Positions 37,727 to 49,413 of a DNA stretch of 64,000 nucleotides are shown piece after piece (positions within the stretch are counted from its first letter, which is position 1; every line of letters begins with the position of its first letter). Position numbers and translations under genes: made by a program. This DNA comes from Sordaria brevicollis (Eukaryota; Ascomycota; Sordariomycetes; Sordariales; Sordariaceae). The stretch spans positions 2,108,001 through 2,172,000 of the forward strand of contig JAUTDP010000007.1 in the NCBI GenBank assembly GCA_033439795.1. The letters are read 5' to 3'. Under the pieces are notes generated by a model, which was not told the origin of the DNA, did no database searches, and saw nothing but the letters and a program-made list of their open reading frames with translations.

Positions 37727-38957
37727 AGACTCATTTATCGTTAAAGACAACCAGTACACGAAGGTTGTTTGTTATGAAAGCTAAAGACAAAAAGAAAATA
37801 TTCAAATGTTTGCCAAGCCAGCTGCCCTATCGCCATCTACCATGATATGATCGATCAGTGTCTCGAGGTATTTAACTGGGGTAGCCCAAGGGTAGTTGAA
37901 GCTTACCTTCGGGGAAGCTTGAACCCCTCTTTGTGATACTAACAAAGCCTCAATTGGGCGTTCCTTGGCCTAGTCTGGCGAATAGGAAATTGTCAGGAAG
38001 GGGCTGTGACTTGCCGTGTCTCAACAGGTGTAGTGACCGTTACTGCTCACTATCTGCTCGATTGGGATAAGATTTCGGCAGCCATCCTCGATAGTATAGT
38101 AGCTTTGCTATTTCAGAGCAAGATTCTACACAGAAAATGGCACAGTACTTCGATCAACAGATAAATTTGCTTGGGTTTCTGCGGTGATAGCCAGGGAGCA
38201 ATGGCAAAGCTTGGGTATAGATGTCAAACTTCAAGGCCATCATGGTATAACGCATCACTACAACACCGAGCTTCGACGAAATTAGATCTATCTGGAGTCT
38301 ACTGTGAGTACCTGTCAACCATGTTTACTGGTCGCTAAACTATTACATTTGCCGGAATCATATGGATTTGGACTCCTTCCCTTGGGTCAGAGCATCACTT
38401 CACAATCGGCAGTTGACATCTTGCCTTGACTGTTCTGTATTTGCCTTCTACTGACTCCATCTTTGAGCTATCAGACGGTACAACTATCCTTCCGCTTCGT
38501 GGAGAGTAGTACAATGCACGACTGCCTCAGGTGTCATCTGGTCATTCGTCTCGGCATGTTTCAAACCTACATGACCTATACAATTCGCTGTCACTGCGTC
38601 CCAGGCAGGAAGGCAGACATGCCCTCCGAACACAAGCATGTAGGCAGAAACGGCCGATCCGATATCAAGCACACCTGGAATCTCTCGTCCAAAAAGCGGG
38701 AACCAATAGCACGGAGAATTGGGCTCGAAGGATTCTCAACTCACATCTGCAGTCAGACAACTCCGCATTAAGGCTGTGCCACCTCGTGGCACAGTAGGAC
38801 TTCACAGCCTTGTTGTTGACGTTGAGGTACAACCTCATTTTCAATATTTAAGAGGGGGAAACGACGTCGTTTTCTGATATGTGTTTCCCTTTGGCATTGT
38901 TCTCAGGAACTCATCTCACCACTATCTTCTTCCTGCCTCTCTGAAAAGAAACCCAAC
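37727..38957. other. intergenic, no gene supported
   Basis: 3' flank of the zinc-cluster gene and promoter of the AAA ATPase gene. Short ORFs only; no RNA gene seen. Confidence 0.5.
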
Positions 38958-41683
38958 ATGAGCGCCATTATTCGAAGAAGAGTCACTCCGGTGGATGTAC
39001 GTATTGCTCTTGATAATCCAACTCTTGTCACAACACAATTGCTAACAGATTACCAGGGAGACGAAACCGGGTCGGACGACGGCTTTGAGGCTGTTGGCTT
39101 CAAAGCCGTGAAGCATCAGCGGATTCCGGATGATGAGATGCCGGACATCCTCTACAGCATCCAGTACTGCTCTAGTATGGGACGGCTTTTGGAAAGTAAG
39201 TAGTACATGGCTTCATATTTTTCCCCCTCTTTCTCATAGAAAAAAGCTAACACTCAGTAGCACGGGAGAGCGCAAAGCCTCTGGACCCCAAGACGGCCAA
39301 CACTGGCCCTGAGGAGCCATCCAAGCCCACTCCGGTCATCGAAATCAGAACCACGGTTCATGCCAGGTACGAACGGCACGACTACTACGATGAGCCACAT
39401 TACCCTCCGCCAGACCCATACTGGTCTGGCTCCGACAGCAACTGCAGCGACGCTCTTCCTCCACGTCGTCGCAACCGGGAGCCCAACGCTAAAGACCGCA
39501 CCGAGATGGTCATCCACTCCGAGCACCTCAAAGCCGCCTTGTCCGCCGTGGTCTCCTACTATCGCGAGTTCTCCCCGGAGTACGGCATCATCCGCGCTCC
39601 TTACCAAGTGCTCGTCGATCACTGGAAGGAGCTGGAGCTGTACAAGCTCAACCAGCCCACTTGCCACGATGCCGAGTACGCGGAGACCACTTCCAAGCAC
39701 ATCGACGTTCTCCTGTCTTTCCTGAAGAAGACCTTCTCCGAGCGCTTCGCAGCCGAAAGACTCCGGCAGGAGGACCCGCGCGGTCCCATGGCCACCTTTG
39801 ACAACTTCTGGACCTTGCTCAAGCCCGGAACCGTCATCTACCGCGACCGCAACGGAACTCTGGTTCCTTACATCATCAGCCTCGTCCGTCTCGAGGGCGC
39901 CTACGATGCCCAGGGCAACGGCGAAGGCGACAACTCGTACTACCTCGAGTTCTGGAACATCCAGTACAGCCGCGGCCTGCTGCGCAGGCGCATGAAGTCG
40001 TGCACCGTCTCTTCGTGGCGCGGCGAGCGGCTGATCAACTCGTTGTCTGTGATCCCGGAGCGGTTCGTCACTGATGGTGCCAAGGTGGCGGCCGAGAACA
40101 TCAAGCTTGGTAGGCTCTACTGGGAGCTGGCCAAGCAGCCTTCGTACATGGAATACGACGGGCAAGTGACCACCGGCGAGAGGGCGACGAACGGGAGGGG
40201 ATACAAGATGACGGGTCGCGTGATTGTCGATTGCGAAGGCTCAGAACGGTTCGGCGACGGGGGAGTTGGCGTTCCGCATCATATCCGTCGGCCGCGCCAT
40301 CCCCGTGATAACCTGAACTTGGATATCCTACCCCAGGTAAAGCCAAAGTGCGCTTGCCCTGCTTGCTCCTCGTCCAGCAACAAGTCTTCTCCTTCTTCCG
40401 GTAATGGACAACGAAGCGAACCAAGCCCCTTCGTCAGCTTCGACAAGCTCAACCCCAAAACCGACTCCATCCCCGACAACTCGTCTTTATACCTGCACGT
40501 CCTCTCGCCCACCATCCCCGCATTCATCCTCTCCGAGCGCCGCTGGGCTTACATCCACCTGTCCGGCCTCGGTCCCGTCCGTCCCGATCTTGACGCATTC
40601 AAGTACTTGGTGCTAGACCCAGCCATCAAACTAACCGTCAACTCCCTCATTGGCAAATTCGCCGCTCCATCCTCTTCCCCTTCAGCCCCAGCCACTGAAA
40701 CCTCACCCGAGAAAGAATCCATCCTCTCCCCCTCCACAGCCTCCTCCTCCGCCTTGACCCCCTGGCCAACCGACTTCGTCCGCAACAAAGGTCTCGGCCG
40801 CATCTTCCTCTTACACGGCTCCCCCGGCGTCGGCAAGACCTGCACAGCAGAATGTATTTCTGAACTTGCTCGCCGACCCCTTTTGTCGCTCACCTCAGGC
40901 GACTTATCCACCTCCATGTCCTCCTCCTCCGTCGAGCGCCGCCTCTCCTACTTCCTCGAACTAGGCGAGCGTTTCGGCGCTTTAGTCCTGCTAGACGAAG
41001 CGGACGTCTACCTCGAACGCCGCCGCACTCGCGACTTGAGGAGGAACGGGCTAGTATCCGTGTTTTTGAGAGCGCTGGAGTACTTCAAGGGCGTACTGTT
41101 CTTGACGACAAACAGGGTCGGGGCGTTTGATGATGCTTTTACTTCTAGAATTCACGTGGCGCTTTACTACCCTGAGTTGGGTGAAGAGGAGAGGAGGAGG
41201 ATTTGGGGGTATCAGTTTGAGAGGCTTGAGCGTGAATCCCTCGGCGAGGTTACGGAAGGGGAGAAGACAGAGAAGAGAAAAAGGTTCTACATCCCGCAGT
41301 CGACCAAGGAGTACGCTTTCTCTCATCCGAGCGTGTTGGCGCTCAAGTGGAATGGAAGAGAGATTAGGAATGCGCTGCAGACGGCCGTGGCGCTGGCGGA
41401 GACGGAGGCTGCAGAGAGTAACCCTGGGGGAGTGTCGAGTACGACGACGATTGCGTTGTTGGATAAACATCTGAAGGCGGTGGTGGGGATGAGTAGTGGG
41501 TTCAAGACGTTTATGGAGGGGGTGAAGAAGAGTAGGAAGAAGGGGATGAAGGTGCGCGTTGTCGAGGAGGTTGATGGTGATGACGAGGACGAGAATGATG
41601 GTGGATATGAGGAGGAGGAAGACGAAGAAGAGAGCAGCTCTGATTCGGATGTGGATCTTCGTAGGCCTATTTCCCCTTGCTGA
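38958..41683 (+). CDS. AAA+ ATPase with uncharacterised N-terminal region
   Basis: Three exons, 38958-38996, 39057-39195 and 39258-41683, give about 867 aa. The C-terminal AAA core has Walker A GSPGVGKT (about residue 579), Walker B ALVLLDEADVYLE, sensor-1-like LFLTTNRVGAFDDAF and an arginine-containing SRIHVALYYPEL segment. The N-terminal half (about 100-400) carries a block seen in many filamentous-fungal AAA proteins (GTVIYRDRNGTLVPYIISLV, a DUF7025-type region in my memory), followed by a Cys cluster CACPAC. C terminus is strongly acidic and Ser-rich (EEEEDEEESSSDSDVDL). Intron 1 is 60 nt with a GCTAAC branch site and has no in-frame stop. Intron 2 ends CAGTAG, two possible acceptors 3 nt apart. 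This class resembles Bcs1/Cdc48-like single-AAA proteins only in the core; substrate and location unknown. Confidence 0.85.
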
Positions 41684-42198
41684 TAACATGCTTTGGACAT
41701 GGGGAGGTGGGATATCTTGGTTTTATGGCTGACTGTGTTTTCTTTTTCATGATCAATAGGAAGTGGAAGCGGACATCTATTAGACGATCCCTCAATGCGG
41801 TATTTGTTCACGGGAAGAAGATGAGAAATATGGGTACAAGGATGATTAAGAGGCGAAATTTCTGAAGGGACGATACTTGCTATGTTTCCTACACTCACGG
41901 TCATCGTGATTTCAACTATCTCCTCTGGGTTGTCAGTGTTATGATCATCACGTTTATACGAATATCAATGCTTCTTCTTACATCCCATCTATGCGTTACG
42001 TACTATCTTCCGACACGGACTTTCCGCAGAGCATGTACACAATCCCATTTATAGGACGCCAACCATGGCCATAATATATACAATCCCAAACTCCATATTC
42101 ATACACGTTCGTAACAATATCCAACTCATTGTAACATTACCCAAGCCCAGTCATTGATAGCAGAGCCGAGGAAGCCCTTCCCGCGCTATTCAACGATC
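41684..42198. other. intergenic between convergent AAA ATPase gene and ATG6
   Basis: Tail-to-tail spacer of about 0.5 kb, AT-richer than the coding flanks. 3' UTRs expected. No gene seen. Confidence 0.5.
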
Positions 42199-43852
42199 TC
42201 ACAATCCCAAGGCGTTCGCCCTTGCTGCTGAGGATGCGCTCACATTGCTCGCATGCGCCAGCAAGAACTTGCAGCATGTCAGCGTCAACTTGCAAGCCTT
42301 GGCCCAGCTATCGTCCTGTTGCACGCCCAGTTTGATCGAGACGTCCGATATCCTGTCACCCTGGATCTGATACGGCAAACTAAGCGGATTACCTTCCCTC
42401 CGGGTCTGCTCCTGCACATGAACACCCAACTGGCGTACAAGCTCGAGAAAAGCCACCATCGCTGTATCAAACTTGCGATGAATGAAAGTAAAGCCGAGTG
42501 GGAAATCGCCGCTAGAATAAAGCTCGAGGACAGTCCGCTTGGCGGGCGGTGGCGGGGCGTTGGCGTCGACGGGTCGGCTAGGGTAAAAGGACGATGCCAT
42601 GGACGTCGAGGCAGGTTCAATTCGGACAATGCGTGATGTTGAGCCCATGGGCTGCGGTTCGTATCCTTCGAAGCGAAAGTTGAGCTTCTCTGCCACGGTG
42701 ACGAGCAGCAAGAGGGAGTGGCCCCACGCGGCGTTGATCTCGGGCCAGTCGACGGGGATGTTGTGCATGCGACCGAGACGGAGGCCGTTGATGGTGGCAA
42801 AGGTGCCGTCGTGGCTGATGCAGAAGGTGTCGTTGAAAACGTTGCTTCGCTGGAGTTTCTCCAGTTGTCGAGAGTCGTGGTCGAACTTGCTGTTGATGCT
42901 GTCTCGTTCGTTCTGAAAGTCGCCCAGGGTCGTGTTGAACGCATTACGTCCTCGCCAAAACTCTTCCTCCTTGATGTCAACTTCCCGTATTTCCGCCTCC
43001 AGCTCCTGCTTCTCTTTCTCCAGGGTGGCCTGTTCCTGTTCGAGAGCCTTGAGTTCTTCGAGCAACTCCTTTTCTGCCTGCTTCGCTCTGCGGGTGGCCT
43101 CCTCTTGCGCTCGGATCTCCTCGTCTGTGGGCTCTGAAGCTTTTAGCTCCTTGAGATAGTTGACATATGCGTCCTTTTCCCGGTTGGCTGCTTCGAGCTT
43201 CTTTTGCATTTCCTCCACAAGCATGTCGGAGCATTCTACGCATATTGGGTGGTCAATATCGGATCGGGCGCTGATGACCTCAAACAGCTTGGAAATGCGT
43301 TCCATTTGGTCTGATAGATGGGCATTGGCCATGTCGTCTTCTTCGGAAATTCCTCCATTATTGTTGCCGTATTTATCGGAAGAGTGATCTTTTGCTGAGG
43401 AGCGACCGTCCCTCTGGAGAGGTGATGCATCGGACGATGCAATTTGGGATTCGGTGAGCAATACGAATGACATGGCCGGATTGTCTCGTAGTGATCCATC
43501 ACCCCCTCCACCTCTACCTGGCCCTCCATGCCTCTTGAACATGGGCTGATGGGAGGACCGTAGCGCTTTTTCATAAAGTGATCTTCTCTCGCGGTCATGG
43601 GGTGACCGGTGTGTCGTCGATGATTCCGAGATGGAGGACAGGGCCTTCTTGGGCGCTTGTTGAGAGTGAGTGGCTATACTGTGTCAGCCAGGTAACAGAA
43701 GACCTCTTAAGTAGCCATGACGGGGTAATATCACGGAATTTTGCTATGAACAAGACAGATTCCGTACCCACGAGGAGATCATATGCTGCTGGATTCAGGT
43801 CCTCCAACGAGCTGTCCAGCTTGAGGGGTGTGCGACACTTTTGGCAGTTCAT
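42199..43852 (-). CDS. ATG6: autophagy protein Atg6/Vps30 (Beclin 1)
   Basis: Two exons, 43852-43768 and 43673-42199, give 519 aa. Subunit of the class III PI3-kinase (Vps34) complexes I and II, needed for autophagosome formation and vacuolar sorting. N terminus shows the paired-cysteine motif CQKCRTPLKLDSSLEDLNPA; a second pair CVECSDML lies at about residue 158. The central coiled coil runs from about 165 to 265 (for example EKELLEELKALEQEQATLEK). The C-terminal BARA/evolutionarily conserved domain starts at FNTTLGDFQNERDSI and includes NDTFCISHDGTFATINGLRL, PVDWPEINAAWGHSLLLL and the membrane-binding-loop region, ending in TLTCCKFLLAHASN. The 94-nt intron joins DLLV to ATHSQQ through a split Ala codon. 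Start chosen at MNCQKC; an in-frame ATG 13 codons upstream is less family-like. Divergent from SCM3, 572 bases between start codons. Confidence 0.96.
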
Positions 43853-44424
43853 GATGGGCAGCTGGTGATGAGTTTTCGGTACATTCCACAAAGTAATGGT
43901 ATTGCTTCAAGTACACTATCGTGAATGATGAACTATGCTTTCGATATTGATGGATGGTGTCGATGTTTCTTTGTTGGATGTAGATGTGGGAAGTTACCCT
44001 GACGTTAGAGGGGCAGGAACCTTGATAGCTAGGTCCCTATCGCTGCGCTATCAGCTGCTGACTAACAATTTCCATAGGCATCCCTGCAGCCTTATGACAG
44101 CGCGTCATTGTGGTGACAGTCCACTGGCTTCCAGGGTGTATGTGCTACCTGTACCTGCCAGGGCCAGCATCGCAAACGGAAGGATCGCTGCTCGTCGCAA
44201 AGTCGCAACCACTTTAATTTTGCGACCAAATTAATTTACGCGACAAACACCTTCTGTACGCGTCGTCGAAGCGTCCAACCTTCCAACCATTGTTCCCAAC
44301 TCCATAATCTGATTGACACGGAATCCGTTTCCATACCAGATGGACTCCGGTCCAGCTTCGAAATTTCGGTAGTAGAGCTCCGAGCTACCTCCGCGCAAAC
44401 CGACCTCTTCGACAGCTCGACTCG
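43853..44424. promoter_or_regulatory. shared divergent promoter region of ATG6 and SCM3
   Basis: The only space for the promoters and leaders of both genes. No TATA box stands out. Presence of shared control elements cannot be shown by eye. Confidence 0.5.
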
Positions 44425-47400
44425 ATGGAACGGCCGGCCAAACGATCGCGAACAGGCCCTGCGCCCTTCGACGACGACGAAGTTGTTGGCGACGAGCTCA
44501 ACCACCAGCCCGAAGAGGTCAACCAACTACGAGACCCCGGTTATCAACTCGAAAAGGCCCGGTCCTACGCTGCTTTCAAGCTGAAGTCTGCTTTCGAGAA
44601 CATCTTCGAAAAATATGGAAGGGACTTTGACGGCATTGGTGACGAGATCGATCTGAGAACTGGTCAAATTGTGGTCGACAATGGCCACATAAAGTCCCTA
44701 AAAGCTGCGCCGCTTGGCGTTGAGAATGATGATGACGAAGACGACGAGTCGGAATCCGAGTCGGGACACGAGGAGAAGACGATATCACCAGGACAAGGAA
44801 ACAAGCAGAATGCCACTTCTTTGCAAACCATCCCGAGGCCTCTGCCTTCCATAGTACCGCCATCACCTTACGGCGGATTTGGGCCAAACTACAACTCGTT
44901 TCCAGGAGGACCTCAACCACTACCGAATATGATGTATCAGGGCCAGGCGCAATTCCAATCGTTTCCAATGCCGTTCGGTGCGTTCAGTTCTACGAGCAGT
45001 TCGGTTGATCCAGCATGGAGGGCCCCGGATTTACCTCAGCCAGTGCCCTGGGGAGGATTCTGGACTCCTGGCACCCAGTCTAGGTTCAAGACAGTGGCCA
45101 AGGTGCAGAAACTTATTGGAGGGACTAGTCATGCTGAGGAGGGCGAGGATGAGGATGACATCCTTCTAGACGAAGCCACGACTGAAACTACCAAGGCGCC
45201 TGAGAATACCCCAGTTACTATTAAGAAGTTGGCCGCCTTTCGTCCTCCATCTAACGTGTCTTCGCCTGCAAACCGTCGGCTTAAGACATCCGCAGCCACA
45301 TCAACTCCAAACTCAAAGGACAGGCCTGGTCCTGGGAAGGCAAATGGAGAGAAAAAGAACACCCCCAAGCGGAAGACACCAGCCAAGAAGACGCCTCCAA
45401 AATCGAAACTTGGCGAAGAGCAGACCACCAGTCTGATGGAACAAAGTGGCGTACAGAATCCTGGTTCTCCTGTAGTTGAGGCTCCTCCAGCTAGCATTCG
45501 ACATGTTGCCGAAGCACAGCCTGTGATCGAACAGACCGCAGTTGTTGGAAAACCACTGGCCGAAGGTCAATTTTCTGGAGAGGTAAACGAACAGAGGACG
45601 CCAAAGAGCAACACGACAGAAACCAGCAAACCCCTACTGACGGAGAGCGCTGATCTCGCAAGGCAAAACCATGTGAATAGTGCTCCTGTTCCCACAGCGG
45701 AAGAACAAGCTATGCAGGGTGCATTTGAATCTCACACTCAGCCGATCTTGGAACGTGAGCCTAGTGCCGAAGATCAAGCTGGCCAGTCTTTTGTTAAAGA
45801 GTCCAGGGTCGAGGCCATTGTATTCAAGGGGCCTGGTGTTGGTGCAGACAAGAAGATGCCGAAGAGGAGATCGTCGATGAGAAGGGCCTCGATGAGGGAA
45901 CGACTCGACCAAGAAGCGAACACTAATATGACGGAGAGTGATAGCAGCCAATCTTTGCTGATTCCTGAAAATGAGCAGTCTTCTGCCAGGGCTCAACTAG
46001 TTGTTGAGATCCAATCTTCCCTTACAGGACGTGGTATTTCAGAAAAACTATCTGTTCAAGAGACAACCGTGGAAGAACCCGCCGCGGAGAAGATCTCTAT
46101 CTACGAAGGTCCCGTTGCCGAAACCGAGGCGCCTTCCATGGAAGATGATCAAAATCAATCTACGAGTGTCTCATCAGGTGTTACTAAGACCGCAAACCTC
46201 GAGCTCCCAGAGAAACAGAATTCTACAGATTCAAGAGCGGCGAGAAGAGAAAGGCGTCTTTCTAAGCGAGAGCAGCCTTCTCCTGCCGCGGCCATGCGAA
46301 CCTTAAGCGAGGATCTAGTCTGGGGATATCAACGGTCTCTCTTTGATGGAGAGACAAACGCCAATACCACCTTCAAATACTACTGCCCTAGCCGCAGCAT
46401 ACATGTCGCGAAACCAAGCAACCAACAGCTTTGGGTAGACATACCTGCTAACAGCGTGCTGGCTCCCCAGAACTTCGAAGTTGTCGTCGATGACGATACT
46501 CCGATGTCAGATATTTCACCACCAGATTTAGCAAGCGAACATGTCAACACCATAGGAGCAGAGGGCATAGCGAACGATGGCATTGCCAATGCTCAAGTGC
46601 CTAACGTCCCCGAACCTCAAACAGATGTTGAAGAACGTAGCCCTCCGCCAACCGAACCGCCATATGAGGTCTTTACTCGGAACGTTGTCGATTCGGCATA
46701 TGCCTTCTCTGACGAGGATGAGCCGGCCATTCCAAAGCCAAAGGTTCGACGTGTTGGGCCTATTAAACGCAATTCCAAACCCAAAGTTTCGGAAAAGCCC
46801 ACCATGAAGGAATCCGGTATACCGACACCAGCATCATCCTTTGATCACATGAGCCAAACAGCTGTGTCTCAAACCGCTTCACAAACGGAGATACCGATGG
46901 AGGAACTCCCAGCTATTTCGGAAACTGTGGCCATCGAGCCCACTCACCCAACGCCATCAGTAAGCTCTGCACTTTTCGACAAGACCAACACCAACAGCGA
47001 AGAACTACCTCCAGTGCCTGAGTCTGTACGAGCTCCCAAGTCCAAGCGAGGAAGGAAGCCTAAAACACCAATTGATCTACCAGTGAAAACGGGCACGCTT
47101 ACCGTTACAGGTGATCTATCCGAGCCGTTCCCCATCATTACCATTTTAGAGTCAACTCGGCCTAGGAGACAGAGTTTGAGGTTATCGAGGGGAAGACGGG
47201 ATTCAGATGTCACAATTGCAGAGTCAACAACGCCACAACACGCAAAGGCTACGGCTACGGTATTCCAGCATGAAGATGAGCCTATCGTTATTCAAGAGAG
47301 TCCGCAAGGCACACCCGAGCCTGAGGCTGTGGATGACCACGAGTCGGGAAGACCAGCTAGCCCAACCTTGAGTGTAAACATTCCAGCGTCTCCGAAGTCG

Positions 47401-48432
47401 ATAGATGCTTCACCTCTTGACGAAGAGCTGCCGGAGGACAACTTGCTTGAGGAGGCAATAGCCCGCCAACGGTTCTGGTCTCCTAAGCCTGAATCGATCA
47501 TTCTAGGCGACGAGCCATCACCGGCGGAGCCACAACCACGAGCAGATACTATCTTAGAGGTCCTGATCCCTTCGAAACGGCTGTCACTGATCTCAACATC
47601 ACCTCTGCCGCAGGAGGAAGAGCATCCAGATGTTACAGAAGACGTCCCACCCCAGGAGCAAGAACACCAGGATGCTACTGAAGATGTGCAACCCCAGGAG
47701 CAACCAGAACAGCCAACAACCCCACTGAAGACGAAGCCGAGGAGAGGACGTCCCAGCTCTGCTGCTTCCATCCCCACAGCAACTATCACTACAACCACCA
47801 AGGTCAAGACCAAAACAGGATCAGGTTCCGGACCAGGCAGAAGAAGAAAGGCCCAAACACCGTCTACCGCTACACGCATCTCCACCACATCCACTGCCAC
47901 ATCCTTGAAGAACAGAACCCTCATGCTCAAACAACAACCTTCTCAAACCCCTGCCCAAAAGACCCCTGGCACAACCAGATCCCTTCTCGGCAGCACAAAC
48001 AAGAGCATCCTCTCCCTTATATCCTCCGATACCGACGACGAAGACGAACTTACCCTCGATTTGGGTACACCGTCGGGACCTTCATCAATGGCAAAGAGGA
48101 AAAGAGTAAGACCACCTACCGCCAGCAGTGCAGCCAAGGCAAAATCAACAACAGCAAAAAAGACGACCTCCTCCGCCTCCTTACTATCTGCATCCCTCCT
48201 TCGAACCCCCTCTCGCAAGCCTCAGAGAAGAACAACCAGCCTGGCGAAGATTGCTTCGGCTATTAGTGTTGGTAGGGAAACAACTCCGACTGGGGGTCTC
48301 GGGGAGGAAGAAGCGGAAGAAGAAGAAGACTTTGTGGGATCGGAGGTGATTCAGACTCCGGGTGGGACGCTGAGACGGTGTGGTGAGGCTGGGTTTAGGT
48401 GTGATAGGGATTTTTGCTTTGGGTGTTTGTAG
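44425..48432 (+). CDS. SCM3: Scm3-type CENP-A chaperone, long filamentous-fungal form
   Basis: Intronless ORF of 1335 aa. The N-terminal ~100 residues carry the Scm3 signature: a helical stretch (EKARSYAAFKLKSAFENIFE), then KYGRDFDGIGDEIDLRTGQI and VVDNGHIKSL at about residues 43-92. In yeasts this region escorts and deposits the centromeric histone H3 variant CENP-A/Cse4/Cnp1. The remaining ~1200 residues are largely disordered, rich in Pro, Ser, Thr, Glu and Lys. AT-hook-like motifs occur at about residue 872 (KRGRKPKTP) and 1102 (KPRRGRPSS), with several other Lys/Arg clusters, suggesting direct DNA binding. The extreme C terminus has five cysteines in a compact run (CGEAGFRCDRDFCFGCL), a possible zinc-binding knot. 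A short acidic repeat (PQEEEHPDVTEDV, PQEQEHQDATEDV) is at about 1063-1092. Much longer than the ~220 aa yeast protein. Confidence 0.85.
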   Translation: MERPAKRSRTGPAPFDDDEVVGDELNHQPEEVNQLRDPGYQLEKARSYAAFKLKSAFENIFEKYGRDFDGIGDEIDLRTGQIVVDNGHIKSLKAAPLGVENDDDEDDESESESGHEEKTISPGQGNKQNATSLQTIPRPLPSIVPPSPYGGFGPNYNSFPGGPQPLPNMMYQGQAQFQSFPMPFGAFSSTSSSVDPAWRAPDLPQPVPWGGFWTPGTQSRFKTVAKVQKLIGGTSHAEEGEDEDDILLDEATTETTKAPENTPVTIKKLAAFRPPSNVSSPANRRLKTSAATSTPNSKDRPGPGKANGEKKNTPKRKTPAKKTPPKSKLGEEQTTSLMEQSGVQNPGSPVVEAPPASIRHVAEAQPVIEQTAVVGKPLAEGQFSGEVNEQRTPKSNTTETSKPLLTESADLARQNHVNSAPVPTAEEQAMQGAFESHTQPILEREPSAEDQAGQSFVKESRVEAIVFKGPGVGADKKMPKRRSSMRRASMRERLDQEANTNMTESDSSQSLLIPENEQSSARAQLVVEIQSSLTGRGISEKLSVQETTVEEPAAEKISIYEGPVAETEAPSMEDDQNQSTSVSSGVTKTANLELPEKQNSTDSRAARRERRLSKREQPSPAAAMRTLSEDLVWGYQRSLFDGETNANTTFKYYCPSRSIHVAKPSNQQLWVDIPANSVLAPQNFEVVVDDDTPMSDISPPDLASEHVNTIGAEGIANDGIANAQVPNVPEPQTDVEERSPPPTEPPYEVFTRNVVDSAYAFSDEDEPAIPKPKVRRVGPIKRNSKPKVSEKPTMKESGIPTPASSFDHMSQTAVSQTASQTEIPMEELPAISETVAIEPTHPTPSVSSALFDKTNTNSEELPPVPESVRAPKSKRGRKPKTPIDLPVKTGTLTVTGDLSEPFPIITILESTRPRRQSLRLSRGRRDSDVTIAESTTPQHAKATATVFQHEDEPIVIQESPQGTPEPEAVDDHESGRPASPTLSVNIPASPKSIDASPLDEELPEDNLLEEAIARQRFWSPKPESIILGDEPSPAEPQPRADTILEVLIPSKRLSLISTSPLPQEEEHPDVTEDVPPQEQEHQDATEDVQPQEQPEQPTTPLKTKPRRGRPSSAASIPTATITTTTKVKTKTGSGSGPGRRRKAQTPSTATRISTTSTATSLKNRTLMLKQQPSQTPAQKTPGTTRSLLGSTNKSILSLISSDTDDEDELTLDLGTPSGPSSMAKRKRVRPPTASSAAKAKSTTAKKTTSSASLLSASLLRTPSRKPQRRTTSLAKIASAISVGRETTPTGGLGEEEAEEEEDFVGSEVIQTPGGTLRRCGEAGFRCDRDFCFGCL

Positions 48433-49413
48433 AGGGTCTGTGGTAACCGGCGTGGGAGTAACTCTTCAGGTAGTCTCGCCTCGCTCAAAGTATAACTCTT
48501 TGGAGTGTGTGGGTGAAGTTGTTATCGTTATGGAGGTTATCAATGTTATTGGCATCTTGGACGGTAGGTAGTCACATTGATTAGTTGGTGACGGTTATCG
48601 AATATCTCGGGTCCGTGAAAGTCAAAACCAGATATGCTAAAAGTTATGTAGTATATTTAGTAGGATGGGTATACTTTATACCTACGATATTCTCCTCAAC
48701 TGTCATGTTTGTTTACCGGGGGTAGGGGATGAGCGGCTTTATAGTGGTAAATCAAAAGAGTGTGCAAGTTTACTATATAGTATACTATAGCCGTAGAAGA
48801 GCGAATATCAAATATCAAATCAATGGTACTTCTTCTCAACCCGAAGTCTTCATGTTCATTGCGCATTGGTATCATGTCACCAGGTCACGTAAGACACAAA
48901 ATATAATATAACGATATCTTACGCAAAAGGAAAAAACTGCTTCAAACTTTTCCATCAATGATCCTATATCATGAAAAGTAACCCTTAACCTGTAAAACCT
49001 AAACGGGAATCTTTGATCAGAACGTACTTCCAACGCTGCTCTTCACAACCAAACGCACATTCCAAGCAGACTCCATCCATCCATCCATCCACCCCAATCC
49101 ATTTCGACACAAAACAAGAAAGAACAGTTTCCCAAACGATTTCTACCTATCTCTTTCTGCTCGCTTTTCCTTCATTTCCTTTCTTCCTTCCTTCTTCAGC
49201 ACCCTTCCCCAGTTTAAAGCCAAGCACATCAAACCCCCAGCCCTTGCTCAACCAACGTGTGCCATGCTGAACCGAGACCGCTCAAAGGTAAAGTAGCACT
49301 GGATGATCGAACAGGCTCGGCGGGAATGGCAACGTGCGTGTCGGTACGTGAATGTGGGTCATTTTGGCTGGAACTTCAACAACTGGCAGGCCTCGTCGTT
49401 GCCCATTTCCAAT
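48433..49413. other. intergenic between convergent SCM3 and CK2 alpha genes
   Basis: Tail-to-tail spacer, AT-rich at about 48640-48960, with a near-palindromic TATAGTATACTATA string at 48777-48790 and a CCAT tetranucleotide array at about 49073-49092. 3' UTRs expected; no gene or RNA gene seen. Confidence 0.5.
49073..49092. repeat. CCAT tetranucleotide microsatellite
   Basis: About five CCAT units in the spacer between SCM3 and the CK2 gene; same repeat family (complement) as the GGAT array near 19600. Confidence 0.8.

Noticed and set aside
39254..40165. 303-codon minus-strand ORF
   Set aside because: Antisense to the AAA ATPase gene; no domain, composition of a codon-bias shadow.
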